A stretch of DNA of 27,075 nt from JAPLYB01 sp964500015 (GCA_964500015.1 CAZCMN010000014.1:1-27075); one strand, 5' to 3'; counted from the first letter of the stretch, positions 14,682 to 22,587 are shown. Made by a program: numbers and translations. Notes: generated from the sequence alone by a model not told the origin.

Positions 14682-14766
14682 TATCACATGCATGCTTTTT
14701 GCGCGAAAAACAATGTTTTTCGGCACGCCAAAAACCTGATGGTTTTTTAGCGTATCGCGCGATATC
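14680..14766 (+). repeat. Double-hairpin element inside a GATATC/GCGCGA inverted repeat
   Basis: The core is GAAAAAC/GTTTTTC, linker GGCACGCC, and AAAAACC/GGTTTTT. It is framed by GCGCGA (14701-14706) with TCGCGC (14755-14760), and outside that by GATATC (14680-14685) with GATATC (14761-14766). This suggests insertion into, or growth from, an older palindrome. Confidence 0.7.
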
Positions 14767-14831
14767 AATATGGTTCATAGAGATTTATTCTTTTTAAAGG
14801 TATCGATAAAAATGTAATAAGGACTCGATAA

Positions 14832-14840
14832 ATTTATATA
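14832..14840 (+). promoter_or_regulatory. TATA box of the hicBA operon
   Basis: ATTTATATA lies 20-29 nt before the hicB ATG, predicting a leaderless or near-leaderless transcript. Confidence 0.6.
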
Positions 14841-14860
14841 TCTTGTAATACTAAATTATT

Positions 14861-15067
14861 ATGGCAAATTTTAATATGTTAATTGAGAGAGATGAAGATG
14901 GTTATTTTGTATCTGAAGTAGTTGAACTTCCAGGATGTCATACTCAAGCTAAGAGCATGGATGAATTAATCAAAAGAACTAAAGAAGCGATATTGCTGTA
15001 TCTTAAATGTAAAAAAGTGATTGATGTTAAAGAAAAATTCTTGGGTTTACAACAAATAGAGGTATAG
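14861..15067 (+). CDS. hicB: HicB-family antitoxin
   Basis: A 68-residue protein with the HicB partial RNase H-like fold: FNMLIERDEDGYFVSEVVELPGC, then HTQAKSMDELIKRTKEAILLYL. The D-E-D-G-Y-[FV]-V and P-E/ELPGCHTQ motifs are characteristic. It is short and lacks a C-terminal DNA-binding domain, so autoregulation would need another factor. It binds and neutralises the HicA ribonuclease encoded immediately downstream, one base after its own stop. A TATA box 20-29 nt upstream suggests a leaderless mRNA. Confidence 0.88.
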   Translation: MANFNMLIERDEDGYFVSEVVELPGCHTQAKSMDELIKRTKEAILLYLKCKKVIDVKEKFLGLQQIEV

Positions 15068-15068
15068 C

Positions 15069-15296
15069 ATGGCAAAACTGCCTTTACTTAGTGCAAAAGA
15101 GTTATCTAGAATTATTGCAAAATTGGGGTTTAAATTCATTCGACAAGAAGGAAGCCATATGTTTTTTCAACATGAAAGTGGGCGAGCAACAGTAATTCCA
15201 AATCATCCTGGTGAAGATATCGGTCGAGGACTTTTAAATAAAATAATCAAAAAAGATTTACAGATTTCTAGAGAAGAGTTTGAGAAACTTTTATAA
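15069..15296 (+). CDS. hicA: HicA-family mRNA interferase toxin
   Basis: A 75-residue toxin with a double-stranded RNA-binding-like fold. It shows the family pattern LSAKELSRIIAKLGFKFIRQ, the catalytic-type GSHMFF histidine (about residue 34), and the NHPGEDIGRGLLNKIIK segment. HicA cleaves mRNA, stopping translation until neutralised by HicB. A GAGGT ribosome site lies within the end of hicB, and antitoxin-first order with one-base spacing implies translational coupling. It appears intact. A pilin-like gene starts 38 nt downstream on the same strand, so read-through is possible. Confidence 0.88.
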   Translation: MAKLPLLSAKELSRIIAKLGFKFIRQEGSHMFFQHESGRATVIPNHPGEDIGRGLLNKIIKKDLQISREEFEKLL

Positions 15297-15333
15297 TATC
15301 TGATGTACTAGAAATAAAAAAAGGTATTTAAAA

Positions 15334-16002
15334 ATGATAAAAAGAGGTAAGTTAAGCAAGAGAGCAATTTCAAATATTGAGATGAGCATAGCTTTAATCT
15401 TATTTATTGGGGCTGTTTTTTCTATAGTCCTGATTTTTAATTCATATTATAAACCAGATAAAATAAATCCTGCTGTTTTAGATGATTTTGAAAGGAATTT
15501 TTTAAAACAAGCTCACGATTATACTAAAGTCGGGGTTTATGCTTCTGGAAATTGTATTAATGTCTCTTTAAATGATAATCTAAATGAGAATACTGGAGAG
15601 ATTGGTGTTTTTTCAGATAATAATCAAGTTAGTTCTAATCTAGAAGATAATTATCTAACTTTTGAAGGTTCTGTATCTAGAGCTTTTTTTGAAATTTATG
15701 AATTTTCATTTCCAATAGTAAATACTGTTCCAAGAGGGTCCTGTAATACAGTTGATTATGATTACACTATTCAAGATCAAGGAAAGATTTTTTTAGCAAG
15801 TGAGTTAAATGAAACTGTTTCAGAATTTACAAATACTAATATCAAAATAAAAGATGAAGATAATCTTGAATTAGTTAATACTAATAAAGCTCCTCCAAAG
15901 GGAGCAGAGGTTTTAGCTAAAACTTTTTTTATTTTAGTTTATGAAAATCAAATTAATCCTCAAAAAATTAAAAATTGTCAAGTAAATGTTCAAATATGGT
16001 AA
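15334..16002 (+). CDS. Minor pilin-like protein
   Basis: A 222-residue protein starting MIKRGKLSKRAISNIEMSIALILFIGAVF. The basic N-terminus, SKRA|ISNIE site with Glu at +5 and the hydrophobic helix (to about 38) fit a class III signal. The rest has a few cysteines (GNCINV, RGSCNTV, KNCQVN) and is Asn/Asp/Glu-rich, suggesting a folded, perhaps disulfide-bonded, extracellular head. A short AAGG ribosome site precedes the ATG. It lies 38 nt after hicA and about 100 nt before another pilin-like gene on the same strand. No named subfamily recognised. Confidence 0.78.
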   Translation: MIKRGKLSKRAISNIEMSIALILFIGAVFSIVLIFNSYYKPDKINPAVLDDFERNFLKQAHDYTKVGVYASGNCINVSLNDNLNENTGEIGVFSDNNQVSSNLEDNYLTFEGSVSRAFFEIYEFSFPIVNTVPRGSCNTVDYDYTIQDQGKIFLASELNETVSEFTNTNIKIKDEDNLELVNTNKAPPKGAEVLAKTFFILVYENQINPQKIKNCQVNVQIW

Positions 16003-16026
16003 TGGTATGTATGTTTGCTAAACAAT

Positions 16027-16072
16027 TTGCGCAGGACAACGTTGTTTTTGTTGCAACAAAAATCCTGCAAGA
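16027..16072 (+). repeat. Branched repeat with ACAACGTTGT core, copy 1
   Basis: The outer stem GCAGGA/TCCTGC encloses the palindrome ACAACGTTGT and a variable second stem (TTTTTGTTGCAACAAAAA). Copies at 17022-17066 and 25652-25749 keep the outer stem and core, and have different but still paired second stems. Confidence 0.85.
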
Positions 16073-16105
16073 AAAAAATAAATAAAGTAAACCTAGAACT
16101 TATAA

Positions 16106-16507
16106 ATGGGAAATAAAAAAGCATGGGTTGCTGTGACAGAAGCTGTTTTTGGAATTGTTATTCTTTTTACTTTTGTAATGATTACTTTAGGAAATCAGCA
16201 AAAACAACAAAGCAGTGATTTTGATTTTAATGCTTTGTTTATTCAGGAAATTGAAAATAATCAAAGTTTGAGAGATAATATTTTAGATGAAAAAAATTTA
16301 GATGTTGGAAATTATTTACAGAATTTTTTGTCTAAGGTTAATAATAATTATAATTTAGAGATTTGTATAGCAGACATGAATGAAATTTGCAAGATGGGTA
16401 GTGAAGTAAAAGATAAAGAAATTATTGCAATGGATTATTTTGTTGTAGCTAGTCCAACAAGTAAAGATTCTAAGAAATTAAGGATTTTTGTTTGGAGGAA
16501 AGACTAG
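16106..16507 (+). CDS. Minor pilin-like protein
   Basis: A 133-residue protein starting MGNKKAWVAVTEAVFGIVIL. NKKA|WVAVTE is a class III-type site with Glu at +6, then a hydrophobic helix to about residue 28. The mature part is mostly hydrophilic with two cysteines (EICIA, NEICKM). Its 3' end contains the GGAGG ribosome site for the archease gene, whose ATG comes five bases after this gene's stop. The two are therefore co-transcribed and probably translationally coupled. Placement after another pilin-like gene suggests a minor pilin or pseudopilin. Confidence 0.75.
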   Translation: MGNKKAWVAVTEAVFGIVILFTFVMITLGNQQKQQSSDFDFNALFIQEIENNQSLRDNILDEKNLDVGNYLQNFLSKVNNNYNLEICIADMNEICKMGSEVKDKEIIAMDYFVVASPTSKDSKKLRIFVWRKD

Positions 16508-16512
16508 ATAAA

Positions 16513-16941
16513 ATGACATTTGAAAATTTTGAACATAAAGCAGATATTGGTATTAGAGGAAAGGGAAAATCAATTGAAGAAGCATTTCAAGAAGCTGGAA
16601 AAGCAATGTTTTCAATTGAGATTAATCTAAAAAATGTGAAAAAAGTGAAAAAAATCAAAATTTCTTGCAATGCCCAAAATGTTGAGGAATTATTCGTTGA
16701 GTGGTTAAATGCTTTATTAGCACAGAGTTCAGTTCATGAGATGATGTTTTCAGATTTTAAAGTTAAGATTAAGGAAAATAAAACAGAAGGAAAATTTAGC
16801 TTAGAAGGAGAAGCTTTTGGAGAAAAGTTTGATGAAAAAAGGCATGAACCTAAGTTAGAGATAAAAGCTGCAACTTATTCGCAATTAAAGGTTTTTAAAG
16901 ATCAGAATCAATGGATTTGTCAGTGTATTGTTGATGTTTAA
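16513..16941 (+). CDS. Archease
   Basis: A 142-residue archease counted from the ATG at 16513; an in-frame TTG 21 nt earlier would add seven residues but lies inside the ribosome site. Family features are the FEHKADIGIRGKGKSIEEAF start, VEELFVEWLNALLAQSS, EAFGEKFDEKRHEPKLEIKAAT and the acidic metal-binding C-terminal region. Archease promotes guanylylation and multiple turnover of the RNA ligase RtcB, encoded at 17665. Placing archease and rtcB near each other is common in archaea; here it is also coupled to a pilin-like gene upstream, which is unusual. Confidence 0.92.
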   Translation: MTFENFEHKADIGIRGKGKSIEEAFQEAGKAMFSIEINLKNVKKVKKIKISCNAQNVEELFVEWLNALLAQSSVHEMMFSDFKVKIKENKTEGKFSLEGEAFGEKFDEKRHEPKLEIKAATYSQLKVFKDQNQWICQCIVDV

Positions 16942-17004
16942 ACATAAGGGAGTATATCCCTTCATGAACCCAATGATTAGCTCACTGGCGTTCGTTAATG
17001 TTTA
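16939..17004 (+). ncRNA. Possible three-way-junction RNA overlapping the archease stop
   Basis: The closing stem TAAACAT (16939-16945) / ATGTTTA (16998-17004) is perfect. Hairpin AAGGGA/TCCCTT (16946-16962) and hairpin GAACCCA/TGGcGTTC (16966-16993, one bulge) lie inside it. The 66-nt structure starts at the archease stop codon. It could be a 3' UTR element, a small RNA or a single repeat copy. Confidence 0.4.
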
Positions 17005-17021
17005 GGGGTAATGAAAACTAA

Positions 17022-17066
17022 TTGCGCAGGACAACGTTGTCTGCTCTTTGAGCAGATCCTGCAAGA
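17022..17066 (+). repeat. Branched repeat with ACAACGTTGT core, copy 2
   Basis: It has the same TTGCGCAGGACAACGTTGT start and ATCCTGCAAGA end as copy 1, but the second stem is CTGCTC/GAGCAG, a different sequence that still pairs. Confidence 0.85.
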
Positions 17067-17103
17067 CATAAATGGAATAGATTGTAAAACTTACCTGTAG
17101 AAA

Positions 17104-17661
17104 ATGAAAGCTTTTATTATTCATAGAAGTTATGGAAATCCAGAAGAGAATTGGTTTCCATGGCTTAAAAATGAGCTTGAAAAACAAGGAAATATTGTTT
17201 TTGTTCCAGAATTTCCAACTCCTGAAAATCAATCACTTGAAAATTGGATGAAAGTTTTTGATAAATATAAAGAAAATATTGATACAGAAACAATTTTTGT
17301 TGGTCATAGTCTTGGGCCTGCTTTTATTTTATCTATTTTAGAAAAACTAGACAAAAAAGTTAGGGCTTGTTTTTTTGTTTCTGGTTTTTTAAGTAAGTTA
17401 GGAGACCTTAATTTTGATAATATTAATAAGACCTTTGTTCAGAGAGAGTTTAATTGGAAAAAAATAAAAGAGAATTGTGATAAGTTTTATGTTATTCATT
17501 CAGATAATGACCCTTATGTACCATTAAAAGAAGCTGAAAACCTTGCAGATAAGCTTGGAACAAAAGTAATTATAATTAAAGGAGCAGGTCATTTTAATGA
17601 AACAGCAGGATATAAAAAGTTTGATTTTTTATTAGAAATGATTGGGAAGGAAATTAAGTAA
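17104..17661 (+). CDS. RBBP9/YdeN-type alpha/beta serine hydrolase
   Basis: A 185-residue single-domain alpha/beta hydrolase of the RBBP9/YdeN type. It shows HRSYGNPEENWFPWL near the N-terminus, the nucleophile elbow GHSLG (VGHSLGPAFI, about 66-70), an acidic residue in HSDNDPYVP, and the catalytic histidine in KGAGHFNE. The triad is complete, so it is probably an active esterase or related hydrolase; the substrate is unknown. It is cytoplasmic, with no signal peptide. The next gene, rtcB, starts three bases after its stop, so the two are co-translated, though no functional link with RNA ligation is known. Confidence 0.85.
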   Translation: MKAFIIHRSYGNPEENWFPWLKNELEKQGNIVFVPEFPTPENQSLENWMKVFDKYKENIDTETIFVGHSLGPAFILSILEKLDKKVRACFFVSGFLSKLGDLNFDNINKTFVQREFNWKKIKENCDKFYVIHSDNDPYVPLKEAENLADKLGTKVIIIKGAGHFNETAGYKKFDFLLEMIGKEIK

Positions 17662-17664
17662 AAA

Positions 17665-19089
17665 ATGTTTAAAGAAAAATTGAAAAAAATAACTGAATGG
17701 GAATATGAGATCCCAAAAGAAGGGGAAATGCTGGTTCCAGGGAAAATATTTACTTCTTCTGCTTTGTTAAAAGAACTTGATGAAAATGCTTTAACGCAAG
17801 TTGCAAATGTTGCGTGTCTTCCAGGAATACAAAAATATTCAATCGCAATGAGTGATATGCATGTTGGTTATGGTTTTCCAATTGGGGGAGTTGGTGTTTT
17901 TGATCCAAATGAAAATGGAATAATCAGTGTAGGCGGAGTTGGTTTTGATATAAATTGTGGTTGCAGAACTTTAAAGACAGAGTTATTTTTAAAAGATGTT
18001 CAACCAAAAATTAAAGAATTTGTTGATGAACTTTTTAATAATGTTCCGGCTGGTTTAGGATCAAGAGGAAAAATTCTTGTAAAAGATCTTGATAATGTTT
18101 TTTTAGAAGGAGCAAAATGGGCTATTGAAAAAGGCTATGGAACTCAGGAAGATCTGGAATTTACAGAGTCTAATGGCTGTGTTGGGGGTGCTGTTCCAGA
18201 AAATGTTTCTGAGCTAGCTATTAAAAGAGAGAAAAAACAAGTTGGTACTTTAGGAAGTGGAAATCATTATCTTGAAGTGCAATATATTGATGAGATTTAT
18301 GATAAAGAAGTTGCTAAGGCTTGGGGTTTAGATAAGAACCAAATTGTTATAACCTTACATTGTGGTTCAAGAGCTTTGGGACATCAGATTGGAACTGACT
18401 ATCTGAAAACATTTGCTGACGCATCTCGTAAATATGGAATTCCAATTCGTGAAAGAGAGCTTGTCTGTGCTCCTATCAAAAGTGAAGAGGGACAAAAATA
18501 CTTTTCAGCGATGAATTGCGGAATCAATTATGCTTTTGCAAATAGGCAGGTTATTGCACATCTTGTTAGGCAAAGTTTTTCTAAAATTTTTCCTGGTCAA
18601 GATATTAAGATGTTATATGACGTGGGGCATAACACCTGTAAAATTGAGAAACATGTTATTGATGGAAAAGAAAAAGAAGTTTATGTTCATAGAAAAGGAG
18701 CAACAAGAGCTTTTGGTCCAGGAAGAAAGGAACTTCCAAAAATATATCAAAAAACAGGTCAACCAGTTATTATTGGGGGAACAATGGGCACATCTAGTTA
18801 TCTGCTTGTTGGGACAAAAGAAGGAGAAGAAAAAGCATTTGCAAGTTGTTGTCATGGAGCAGGAAGAGCAATGTCAAGAACTCAGGCATTAAAAAATTGG
18901 GGAGGAGATAATATTACAAAAGAATTACAAGAGAAAGGGATTTATGTTAGGTGCCATAGTTTTTCAGGATTAGCAGAAGAATCTCCTTTAGCTTACAAGC
19001 CAGTTGAAGATGTTGTTGATTCTATTCATAATGCTGGCTTAGCTAAAAAGGTTTGCAGATTAAAGCCAATTGGAAATATCAAAGGATGA
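17665..19089 (+). CDS. rtcB: RNA ligase RtcB (tRNA-splicing ligase)
   Basis: A 474-residue RtcB, normal length for archaea. It joins 2',3'-cyclic phosphate or 3'-phosphate ends to 5'-OH ends using GTP and Mn2+, and in archaea completes tRNA splicing. Visible signatures include SDMHVGYGFPIGGVG, GGVGFDINCGCR (metal-binding Cys), GSGNHYLEVQ, LHCGSRALGHQ, YDVGHNTCK, HRKGATRAFGPG, GGTMGTSSYLLVG and CCHGAGRAMSR, which holds the guanylylated histidine. All key metal ligands and the nucleophile appear present. It sits downstream of its activator archease. A weak hairpin (GGAATTTT/AAAATTCC, 19102-19135) follows the stop. Confidence 0.95.
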   Translation: MFKEKLKKITEWEYEIPKEGEMLVPGKIFTSSALLKELDENALTQVANVACLPGIQKYSIAMSDMHVGYGFPIGGVGVFDPNENGIISVGGVGFDINCGCRTLKTELFLKDVQPKIKEFVDELFNNVPAGLGSRGKILVKDLDNVFLEGAKWAIEKGYGTQEDLEFTESNGCVGGAVPENVSELAIKREKKQVGTLGSGNHYLEVQYIDEIYDKEVAKAWGLDKNQIVITLHCGSRALGHQIGTDYLKTFADASRKYGIPIRERELVCAPIKSEEGQKYFSAMNCGINYAFANRQVIAHLVRQSFSKIFPGQDIKMLYDVGHNTCKIEKHVIDGKEKEVYVHRKGATRAFGPGRKELPKIYQKTGQPVIIGGTMGTSSYLLVGTKEGEEKAFASCCHGAGRAMSRTQALKNWGGDNITKELQEKGIYVRCHSFSGLAEESPLAYKPVEDVVDSIHNAGLAKKVCRLKPIGNIKG

Positions 19090-19153
19090 GATATGAAGGA
19101 CGGAATTTTGAAAAAAAGAAAGCATTAAAAATTCCAAAAAATATAATATAAAA

Positions 19154-21235
19154 ATGAAAAAAGGCGTGATTTTTGTATCTGTAGCTTTAGCAATTGTGAT
19201 AGTAGTTTGTTTGATGTATTTAAGCGGATTAATTAGTTTAACTGGATTTTCTATAATAGATTTAAGTTCTTGCGGAACTCTTGATTCACCAAATACAATT
19301 TATGTTTTGACGCAAAATGTTTCCAGTTCTGGAACTTGTATGAACATCACTGCTTCAAACGTAACCTTAAATTGCCAGGGTTTTACAATAAATTTTTCGA
19401 ATTCTAATTCTGGTGCTGGTGTTTACTCTAACTCCACAAACACAACTGTAAAGAATTGCGTCATAATACAAGGCTCGGAACAAGAAGATTCATATGGGAT
19501 TGAGTTTTCCATTTCAGCGAACAAAGGAACAATCGACAATAATAGCATAACAACTAATGGGACTAGTAGTTATGGGATTTACTTAAATGGGGCCGACAAT
19601 AACACAATAACTAACACGAACACTACAAGCGCAGGAGATTTCAGTTGGGGAATGTACTTTGGCAGCTCTGAATACAATAATGCGACTGACAGCGCAGATT
19701 ACAATAATGTGACTAACTTCAAGCAAAACGGCGATTATGGGTGCGTATATATGCTCAAAGGGAACTACAACAATTTTGTTAATGCGTCTGTAAGGGGTTT
19801 GAGGTACGATTGTTTATATCTTGTAAGGGCAAGCAACAATAATTTTACGAATTGTTATATTGATGGCAATGATTGGGCGTGTGCTGTAATTGCTTTCTCG
19901 ACAGACCAAAATTCATTTGTCAACAGCATTTTGACTGGTGTAGCTTCCATTTGTTTATATCCTACTGCCGGGATATATAACCTGACGAACTGCACGATGC
20001 ATTCTGTATTGAGCGACAGAAACTTTATTAACGGAGGACAATTAAATGTTTTTTGGTATGCTGATGTTTATGTAAATGATTCAAATGGAAATGCAATTGA
20101 TACAGCAAATGTAAGTGTTACAGATATTAACCTTATCTTACAGAACTGGAGCTTAACAAATAGTTCAGGATACATTCAAAGATTGACTTTAAGAGAATAT
20201 ATGCAGAATGCAACTGCACAATACTTTGATACAAACTACACATTCAATGCAAGCAAGACAGGGTATTCTTACGACTCAGACACTGGCCCTGTTAATCTGA
20301 CAACAAATTACATAGGTTCAAACTATATCGGGGTTACGCTGACTGATAATAGTGCTCTAACAGCATTATTCGGAACCAATCCTGTGAATAATTATAATTC
20401 AAATTCTTCAAGCATTACTTTTGATTTCAAATGCTCTTATAATTCAACTGTTTCTTATATCCAGTTATGGACAAATACAACAGGAACTTGGAAAGTAAAT
20501 TATACTAACTCCAGTTATACAAACAACACTTGGCTCAATATAACTGTTTCTGGAATTCCAAATAACCAGAATCACAAATGGGCTGTTTATTGCAATACTT
20601 CTGGTTCAAGTGATTGGACAGGAAACAGGACATTTGGCGTTGATACAGTTGCTCCTGTTGCTTATCAAGGAACAAATCCAGTTAATAATTATACTTCTTC
20701 AATTTCTTCAGTCACTTTTGACATAAAATGTACAGACAATGTGAGAATTGGTGAAATAGAGCTGTATAGCAATTGGGTTGGAACATGGGAATCTGTTTAT
20801 TCTAATAGTTCATATACAAATAACACTTGGCTCAATGTTACATTAACAGGAGGTTCTAATGGAAATTATGTTTGGGCCGTTGTATGTACAGATTATGTCG
20901 GCAATACAAACAATACTGGAAACAGGACTTTGATAATAAGTGTTCCTTCTTCTCCTGCTCCGCCTGCTGGTGGAGGAGGCGGTGGGGGCGGAACTCCAAC
21001 GCAGAATGTAACTAATCAAACAAATCAAACACAAGAGAATGAAACACAAAATTTAGGGAATATTACAGAAGGAAATAAAACAGAAGAATCTGGAAATGGA
21101 AATGACAACAAAATTGAGTCACCAAAAATCAAAATCAATTATCTCTGGATAATTTTTCCAGTTGCAGTGATAATTGTTATTGTAGTATTAATTGTTATTT
21201 TCTCTAGAATAAAAAAAGTTAGTTCTGATGTTTAA
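19154..21235 (+). CDS. Large surface protein: beta-helix-like, two Ig-like repeats, glycine linker, C-terminal anchor
   Basis: A 693-residue surface protein. Residues about 5-28 form an N-terminal signal/anchor helix. Residues about 40-290 carry short Asn/Thr-rich repeats (NNTITNTNTTSAG, YNNVTNF, SNNNFTNCYIDGN) typical of NosD/right-handed beta-helix proteins. Two tandem repeats of about 100 residues follow (PVNNYNSNSSSITFDFKC... and PVNNYTSSISSVTFDIKC..., each ending near NTTG/NNTG-NRT), probably Ig/fibronectin-like. Next come a polyglycine run (about 612-621), a Gln/Asn/Thr spacer and a C-terminal membrane helix (about 660-685). Sequons suggest heavy N-glycosylation. Part of the beta-helix region (about 19450-20000) uses more AAC, GCG and ACG codons than its neighbours, hinting at acquired sequence. 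A structural or adhesive role is inferred. Confidence 0.75.
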   Translation: MKKGVIFVSVALAIVIVVCLMYLSGLISLTGFSIIDLSSCGTLDSPNTIYVLTQNVSSSGTCMNITASNVTLNCQGFTINFSNSNSGAGVYSNSTNTTVKNCVIIQGSEQEDSYGIEFSISANKGTIDNNSITTNGTSSYGIYLNGADNNTITNTNTTSAGDFSWGMYFGSSEYNNATDSADYNNVTNFKQNGDYGCVYMLKGNYNNFVNASVRGLRYDCLYLVRASNNNFTNCYIDGNDWACAVIAFSTDQNSFVNSILTGVASICLYPTAGIYNLTNCTMHSVLSDRNFINGGQLNVFWYADVYVNDSNGNAIDTANVSVTDINLILQNWSLTNSSGYIQRLTLREYMQNATAQYFDTNYTFNASKTGYSYDSDTGPVNLTTNYIGSNYIGVTLTDNSALTALFGTNPVNNYNSNSSSITFDFKCSYNSTVSYIQLWTNTTGTWKVNYTNSSYTNNTWLNITVSGIPNNQNHKWAVYCNTSGSSDWTGNRTFGVDTVAPVAYQGTNPVNNYTSSISSVTFDIKCTDNVRIGEIELYSNWVGTWESVYSNSSYTNNTWLNVTLTGGSNGNYVWAVVCTDYVGNTNNTGNRTLIISVPSSPAPPAGGGGGGGGTPTQNVTNQTNQTQENETQNLGNITEGNKTEESGNGNDNKIESPKIKINYLWIIFPVAVIIVIVVLIVIFSRIKKVSSDV

Positions 21236-21296
21236 GAAAGAAAAAGAAAAAAAGAATTAGGAGATAAATCAAGATTAATGTATGTTCTTTATTACT

Positions 21297-21354
21297 ATCA
21301 TAAAAAACTCATGAGTTTTTGTGATGCCGAAAAACTGCTGTTTTTTTAGCATAA
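21297..21354 (+). repeat. Double-hairpin element
   Basis: AAAAAACTC/GAGTTTTT, linker GTGATGCC, GAAAAAC/GTTTTTT, end AGCATAA. It sits immediately upstream of the TATA box of the next gene. Confidence 0.85.
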
Positions 21355-21357
21355 TCT

Positions 21358-21366
21358 TTATAAATA
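21358..21366 (+). promoter_or_regulatory. TATA box of the formyltransferase-like gene
   Basis: TTTATAAAT lies 22-31 nt before the ATG, consistent with a leaderless transcript. It begins a few bases after a double-hairpin element. Confidence 0.55.
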
Positions 21367-21388
21367 AAGGGATTTTAGAAGATAAAGA

Positions 21389-22555
21389 ATGTCAATTGAA
21401 GTAACTGAAGAACTGATATTAACTGAAACAAAACCAATTTCTGATGCAAGAGTTAAGGAATTAACTAATTTTTTATATGAGTTTTGGGAACAGTATAATA
21501 AAAATGTTAGAGAATTAGTTTTAGATGTTAGAGAAAAATTTGATTCATTACATTCTGGTTATGGTGAAATTGTTCCTGTTGTTCCTTTTGATTTAGCATC
21601 TCAAAGAGATGCTGTTAATGCTGTTTTATTTGCTTCTGGAAAAGCAACAACACTTGATTATGAATTAGAAGCTGCTTTAAGAATTAAAGAAGATTTAGGA
21701 TTTAATCCTGTTAAATATGTTGCAGTTGTCTCAAATGCTAATGATAAATCTGATGGAAGTGTGAGAGTCAGAGAAGTTGCAGAAAAATATAGAGAAAGTC
21801 TTGGAGTAAAATATGTTTGTCTAGATTTTAAAGAATGGTATAAAAAAATGGGTTTTCCAAAAACAAAAGGACCAATTCCAGATACTAATTTTATAACAGA
21901 AAATGAAATTCCTGATTCTGAAAGAGCAAGAAGATTTGATATAAGACAGCAATTTGAATCAGCTTTAATGGGAGAGTTAGAAAGAATTGTAAGAATTAAT
22001 CCCCATCAATCTGCTTTACGTTTAAGAGGATATAATTTTCCATTTATTGGTTATGAGGCAACTGATACACATCCTGCTGATTTAAGGGATTATAATCCAG
22101 AGACTGGGAAACCGAGATATCCTGGGTGGCAATCTAAAGCTACAGAAGGAATGATTAAAGATGGCTATACAACTTTTCATGGAAGTTTAATTTATGTTAA
22201 TCCAATAACAGACCCATCACTTTGGCAAGACTTAGATGCAGGAGAGCTTCTTTATGCTGGCGGTGGATATGAATTGCCTGAGAAAAGAACAGCAAAACAA
22301 ATTCAAACTGCTATGAAATTAACAGAAGACAGAATAATGTGTTATTTTGAAGCTATGGGCGGAACTTTATTAATGGGGAGAACAGTTAGGCCGGGAAATG
22401 TTCATTATTTTACTTCTCCAAATGGTAGGGATGGGGTGCTTTTTGAAGTTCAACAGAGGTTAGTTGTTGTTGGTGATAGGATTATGTCTGGATGTGATGC
22501 ATTTGAACTTGGGAATTATTACCAGTTAAAAGAAATGTTTCATGACTGTAACTAG
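21389..22555 (+). CDS. Formyltransferase-fold (PurN/GART-like) protein of unknown substrate
   Basis: A 388-residue cytoplasmic protein. By eye it follows the order of glycinamide ribonucleotide transformylase (PurN): AVLFASGKATTLDYELEAA for the phosphate-loop strand, VKYVAVVSNANDKSDG for the second strand, then DTHPADL with YPGWQSKATEGMIKDG, SLIYVNP and DAGELL for the catalytic region, and a helix-rich end. The catalytic His (in HPA) and an Asp (in DAG) are kept. The Asn of the NIHP motif is replaced by Asp, and the protein is much longer than PurN (about 210 residues) with an N-terminal extension and inserts. It could act on another formylated or carbamoylated substrate. It is probably transcribed alone from its own TATA box. 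Unlike its neighbours it carries no surface signal. Confidence 0.55.
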   Translation: MSIEVTEELILTETKPISDARVKELTNFLYEFWEQYNKNVRELVLDVREKFDSLHSGYGEIVPVVPFDLASQRDAVNAVLFASGKATTLDYELEAALRIKEDLGFNPVKYVAVVSNANDKSDGSVRVREVAEKYRESLGVKYVCLDFKEWYKKMGFPKTKGPIPDTNFITENEIPDSERARRFDIRQQFESALMGELERIVRINPHQSALRLRGYNFPFIGYEATDTHPADLRDYNPETGKPRYPGWQSKATEGMIKDGYTTFHGSLIYVNPITDPSLWQDLDAGELLYAGGGYELPEKRTAKQIQTAMKLTEDRIMCYFEAMGGTLLMGRTVRPGNVHYFTSPNGRDGVLFEVQQRLVVVGDRIMSGCDAFELGNYYQLKEMFHDCN

Positions 22556-22587
22556 ATAAGGTTAAATCTTTTTCTTTTATTTTTAAC

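Noticed and set aside
5458..14766. Repeats considered as a CRISPR array
   Set aside because: Copies are irregularly spaced, lack unique spacers of even length and have changing arm sequences; no cas gene is present.
19093..19128. Short open frame after rtcB (MKDGILKKRKH)
   Set aside because: Eleven codons with no ribosome site or recognisable motif; it overlaps a weak hairpin and is probably chance.
20843..21049. Minus-strand frame opposite the glycine-rich linker
   Set aside because: Opposite-strand shadow of the GGA/GGC codon run in the surface protein gene.
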